DNA of 64,000 nucleotides, taken from the NCBI GenBank assembly GCA_949126835.1, contig OX421503.1, positions 1,811,501 through 1,875,500 on the forward strand. Reading direction: 5' to 3'. This DNA is from Anisus vortex (Eukaryota; Mollusca; Gastropoda; Planorbidae). The notes beneath the pieces were generated by a model that searched no databases, had not been told where the DNA came from, and saw nothing but the letters and a program-made list of their open reading frames with translations. Of the stretch, positions 59,966 through 64,000 are shown piece after piece (position 1 is the stretch's first letter; each line of letters opens with the position of its first letter). A program made the position numbers and the translations under genes.

Positions 59966-61904
59966 TCTCAAAAGGAATATGTATGTGGCTGGCTGGCTGG
60001 CTGGCTGGCTGGGTATGTACATACCGCATAATCTTTTTAAATACTGGACATAAAAACGTGAAATTTGCTACAAATATTCTTTGCGTTACGGCGGTGAACA
60101 CTGTCAAGGTTTTAAAAAAATTAAAATGACCGCAGTGGTCAGTTTGGTCAAAAAACGCGAATAAATCGACATATTTTGGGTTCATGTTGAATTTGCCGTT
60201 CCAACTTTTTATAGTTTTTCGATCGATCGCGCTAAGAAAATAAAAAAAAGGATGGCGTTGAGATTTTTTTCAGGATGACGTCATCAAAGTTTGTGCAGGG
60301 ATAGCTGGTTGTCTTTTTTTTTATGGCGTCATCGAATTTTGCGTATTCATTTTAATTAACTTCGCTTCAACCTTTGCTAATGTACTTTATGAATGAATAG
60401 AACAAAATATATTCACGTTTTAATTTGCGTCGTAATTTATAGCGGGATATTTTTAAATTGTTATAATGGGTAATGATTAATGGTTTTAATGGGTATCTTA
60501 CGTTGTATCTGGCAAATAAAAAATTCCTTCACGTTTTTATTCGTGTTGTATATGTCCACAGAATAGGTATAAAACAGAATGCGCAATTTCGAACACCCAA
60601 AGCTAATATTTCAGGCAAAATGTGTATAAACGGTTGTGTAATAAACTACAACAATGATGCGAAAACGACTGATTATCGTAAAAAAGAGCATGTCAAACTG
60701 CATGGCTTTCCTGACTCCATAAAGGATAAACAACAGCATAAACAACCTCATATTAACTCATTATGAATTATATGCCTATTTCCCTTCATAATTTTAAAAG
60801 TTTATTTTGGTTTAAAAAGTATATATATTTATGTACCGGTAGCCGCAGCAATTTAGTTACCGGTACCGAGCTACGTCTAAGCCATTTTTTTTTCAAATCA
60901 GTACCGGGCAATAAATATTTTTACATCATATTGGCCTAATCATATAATGTTCAAAACAAAATGGGTAATTAAGTCAAATTTATATAAAAGTAAGCCTATA
61001 ATGAAAGATAATGTAGGCCCTATATATATTGTATATATTTATGGCAGACGTAGATATCATTTCTCATTTTACTATAGTAGCGTCTCTAGCGACCGCTGCA
61101 TTGCGGAAAATGGTAACTTTTAGTGAGTGCCTATATAGGGATTGTGCATTCTGTTCTATACCTATTCTGTGTATACGTCTTATAAACTTTGTAGCGGGAA
61201 ATTTTTCAATTGCCAGGCAATGTTTAAATTGCCGAGCTCAACGTTTTAAAGTTTTAATTTGTATCGTATACGTCTTATAAACTATGTAGCGGGAAATTTT
61301 TATATTGCCGGGCAATGTTTAAATTTGCCGGACCAACTTTTTAAAGTTTTAATTCATGTCGTATACGTTGTATAAACTATGATTTATATCAGTTTCAGTT
61401 GTTATTGTTTTTCCTGTTGAATTTAAAATTTAATTCTAAGTTTGCTTCCAAAGCAACAATAAATAAATAGCAAATAACACCAACAAAAACACAAAAAAAA
61501 AAAAAAAAAAAAAAATATTGATCTACGACTAATGTTGTAGCAAAAAAATATATCAAACAATCATTTTCGAATTAACAGTACTTTTTAAAAGACATGTTTA
61601 AAAATCATGTTCTGTTTTACAGAAAGAGTTTAATTACCCAATAAGCTCACAAAATTCGATCATAGTGGTCATACTTTGAGCAAGAAATAAAAAAAAATTA
61701 TTATTATTTGTTTTTCCTTTTTAGTTGTATATTGAATTGGTGTATAATAAAGTGTGCAAAACAAAAATAAATTTAAAAAATACTTACCACAAAAAAAAAA
61801 CATACTACTTTATGTATGTTGCGAAAACAAAACTAAAAAACTATAATGTGTCAAGCATATTCTAAAAAAAAGCCCGTTCGAAGAATCGGGCACATAACGG
61901 CTTG
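59966..61904 (+). mobile_element. Helitron-like non-autonomous element 2, head-to-tail with element 1
   Basis: It begins with the same tctcaaaaggaatatgtatg and (ggct)n, and its first ~620 bp are nearly identical to element 1. It ends with hairpin gcccgttcgaagaatcgggc (61872-61891), then acataacggcttg, the same terminus as element 1. Only 12 bp separate the two elements. The middle differs: it carries a THAP-like fragment in place of the minisatellite. Confidence 0.6.
60620..60766 (+). pseudogene. THAP-like fragment captured in Helitron-like element 2
   Basis: After acceptor-like atttcag the frame reads MCINGCVINYNND, then VKLHGFPDSIKDKQQ before a stop at 60766. CxxxC and the FP pair recall the first half of a THAP finger. 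It is absent from element 1, so it could be a captured exon. Weak similarity; a chance match is possible. Confidence 0.35.
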
Positions 61905-63149
61905 TATATATATATATATACCCTATAGATACAAAAGTTGTTTATTGTTATGACATTTTCCAAAACTTGTCAAGTCCAGATCATTTATTGACATATAAAA
62001 TCATTTTGTTTTTTTTTATTTGCAACTATTTGTGTGAGTATGCATTAATGGGCAAATACTTCAGAAAAACTATTTATTTAACTGGGATGAATGTCTAATG
62101 GGATTTTTGGTTAGGCCCTTACTAAATATAAACTAAAATAGAATATCATTAAATAAATGTTAATATTTATAATTTAAATGCTTTTCAAATTTAAAGTAAC
62201 TGTTAAAATATTATTAAAAACTGCATTACATTTTTTTTTAATAATTACATTTTTATTTAGCACCCTAAGAAAAAAAAAGCAATTGGGGAGTCAGCTGGAG
62301 TCCAGTTTCTAAGTTAGATCTCATTTATAAGATTCTTCACTAACTTTTAATCATGTACATTTTATTTTATATTTTATGTCTTTTATGCGTGTACATGTAT
62401 GTTTTTGTCTGTTGTTAGTTGTCTGTACTCTGTAATTGTCATCAGCGCATAGAACAGTCATCAACGGGATATGCGGCATACAAGAACTATTATTAGTTTG
62501 TTATAGTTAATCATGTTTCATTAACTATATGTTGGAGATAGTTATTCAAAAACATCAATGTACCATTTTCGGAAAACTTTTAAATTGCTTGTCAGAAATT
62601 AAGATTATCTAATCTAAATTTGATATTTTTAAGCTTTGTTGACTTCACCTTTATTGTACAGATTTAAAGATTTTCAGTTAAAGTTTGTTTTAACTTTGAC
62701 AGTAACATTTTCAAAAAAAAGTATTAAAAGTATTGACCATTTCACTTAAATGTAAACTGCAAAGTTCTTATTCAACAATTTAAAATTGGATTTTAATGCA
62801 TTAATCATTAACTTTGTGTCAGTGAGAACATAATTGTGAATGCTGGGTCCACTTACCCTATAGATCAACTTGATCCACTTACAATGGGAATTTTTTTTTA
62901 GAATATTATAAATTTTTTTTTTTGGAAATGTATTTAGATAACTTATACTTGAAATGTAAAAGACATACATTCTTATACTAGTATAAATAATATATTATTA
63001 CTATCTATATGTGAATGTAAAAAATAACTATATTTTCATTTTTAACTGTTAGGCCTAACGGTTCAACATTGAATGTTTGGATTGAAGTTTATTCTTTAGC
63101 TGGCATAATTGTTTGAAATTACTTTTAGGAAGACAATGATTTTTACTAT
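61905..63149. other. No gene seen
   Basis: AT-rich sequence. A short SINE-B-like phrase (gaatgctgggtccacttacc ... atagatcaacttgatcc) lies at 62836-62877. No exon of the cluster type is visible. Confidence 0.4.
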
Positions 63150-63290
63150 CTCTTCGGTGAATAGACTCAGGGACACCCTTCATACCTTGGAAAAATCCTA
63201 GCCTAGCCCTCTCCCTGATTTGAACCCAGAACTATAGGTTTACCAGACAAATATGCTGCTGCTTGGCCACTGTGCCTAACATTGAAAATA
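63150..63290 (-). mobile_element. SINE-B 5' fragment, minus strand
   Basis: The words gaatagactcagggacaccc, cctgatttgaacccagaact (reverse B box) and gcttggccactgtgcc match the head half of SINE-B in reverse. Confidence 0.65.
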
Positions 63291-63618
63291 TATATAAAGT
63301 TAAGCATAAAATACTTTCCATTCTGTTTAGAGCATGTCTTTTAGTATTTAATTAGTAACATATATTTTTTTAAAATTGTATGTGTACGCCAACTGAATTA
63401 GAATTAGGTAATAGATCATTTTGTTTCAATAAAATGAATGGGGAATAGGACTTGCTGGATATGTGTTGATTGAATGTAAAGTTTGCTGAGGTTGGACATA
63501 CAACAATTAGAAATGTTGTAGTAATGTTGTTATGTTTTAACATCTGAATAAATAATACACTTTCAAAATAGTTTTGATATTTATTTCTAATGCAAAAGTT
63601 TTTGTCATTCATTTTAAG

Positions 63619-63724
63619 CTTTATATTTATTCTTTTAATCACTATATGGGAAATAACTTGTTTTGTTCAGGCTTTATATTTATTCTTTGAATCACTATAT
63701 GGGAAATAACTTGTTTTGTTCAGG
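63619..63724. repeat. Two-copy direct duplication (~53 bp)
   Basis: The segment gctttatatttattctttt ... atcactatatgggaaataac ... ttgttttgttcagg occurs twice in succession with one difference. Confidence 0.9.
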
Positions 63725-63758
63725 GTCTTCTGTCGTCTGTCTAGGGTCTGGTTCACTA

Positions 63759-64000
63759 TGAAATAATACACTCAAGCCACTCAATGAAATAATACACTCA
63801 AGCCACTCAATGAAATAATACACTCAAGCCACTCAATGAAATAATACACTCAAGCCACTCAATGAAATAATACACTCAAGCCACTCAATGAAATAATACA
63901 CTCAAGCCACTCAATGAAATAATACACTCAAGCCACTCAATGAAATAATACACTCAAGCCACTCAATGAAATAATACACTCAAGCCACTCAATGAAATAA
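63759..64000. repeat. 26-bp minisatellite at right window edge
   Basis: The unit tgaaataatacactcaagcc plus actcaa repeats about nine times without visible change and runs off the window, so its true length is unknown. Confidence 0.97.

Noticed and set aside
58139..60185. Two similar minus-strand frames (89 and 108 codons)
   Set aside because: They are two copies of the same Helitron-like 5' region; no known domain and no splice support.

Overview
The window looks like AT-rich, intron-containing invertebrate nuclear DNA. I infer a gastropod mollusc from the repeat complement (tRNA-derived SINEs, several non-LTR retrotransposon 3' ends, hAT, piggyBac-like and Helitron-like elements), the abundant palindrome TAGGCCTA, and the gene family present. 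There is no prokaryotic gene layout: coding sequence is under 5% of the window and is split into exons with clear GT/AG borders.

The main content is a cluster of six related genes, none of which I can name. Each ends in a ubiquitin-like (beta-grasp) domain of about 85-95 residues, encoded by two or three exons with conserved intron phases (phase 1 before the domain, phase 0 at the start of its helix). Gene A (minus, 619-5388), gene B (minus, 21001-23313) and gene F (plus, 55378-57694) encode only this domain. Gene C (plus, 14774-16640), gene D (plus, 29217-35009) and gene E (plus, 41719-47733) carry a large upstream exon for a trypsin-fold-like region (TGTG, TA(C/E)H, acidic Asp and SHPHG motifs). 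That region keeps the His and Asp positions, but I see no GDSGG-type serine motif. The Ub-like domains lack a C-terminal Gly-Gly. None of the proteins has a visible signal peptide or membrane segment, so they are probably intracellular. This looks like a local family expansion with domain gain or loss. Function is unknown; a signalling or innate-immune adaptor role is only a guess.

Layout: 1-280 minisatellite; 0.6-5.4 kb gene A, with a 49-bp minisatellite and LINE fragments in its introns; 5.4-14.7 kb repeats (hAT MITE with exact 8-bp target duplication, LINE and SINE copies); 14.8-16.6 kb gene C; 17-20 kb SINEs and MITEs; 21-23.3 kb gene B; 23.6-29 kb mostly featureless; 29.2-35 kb gene D, with a piggyBac-like and another DNA element in its first intron; 35.7-41 kb SINE and a nested DNA transposon; 41.7-47.7 kb gene E, with introns holding a 46-bp minisatellite, an RTE-like LINE, an I/jockey-type LINE and a THAP fragment; 48-54 kb decayed hAT transposase and MITEs; 55.4-57.7 kb gene F; 58.2-61.9 kb two head-to-tail Helitron-like elements; 63.8-64 kb a 26-bp minisatellite running off the window.

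Two SINE families recur. SINE-A (tRNA-like head, tail tctgtaa...aagataagata) shares its last ~55 bp with the commonest LINE, which suggests the LINE mobilises it. SINE-B has a tRNA-like head and ends in a TTTACTT tail. All exon models come from reading splice sites and aligning the six genes by eye; no transcript or database evidence was available.
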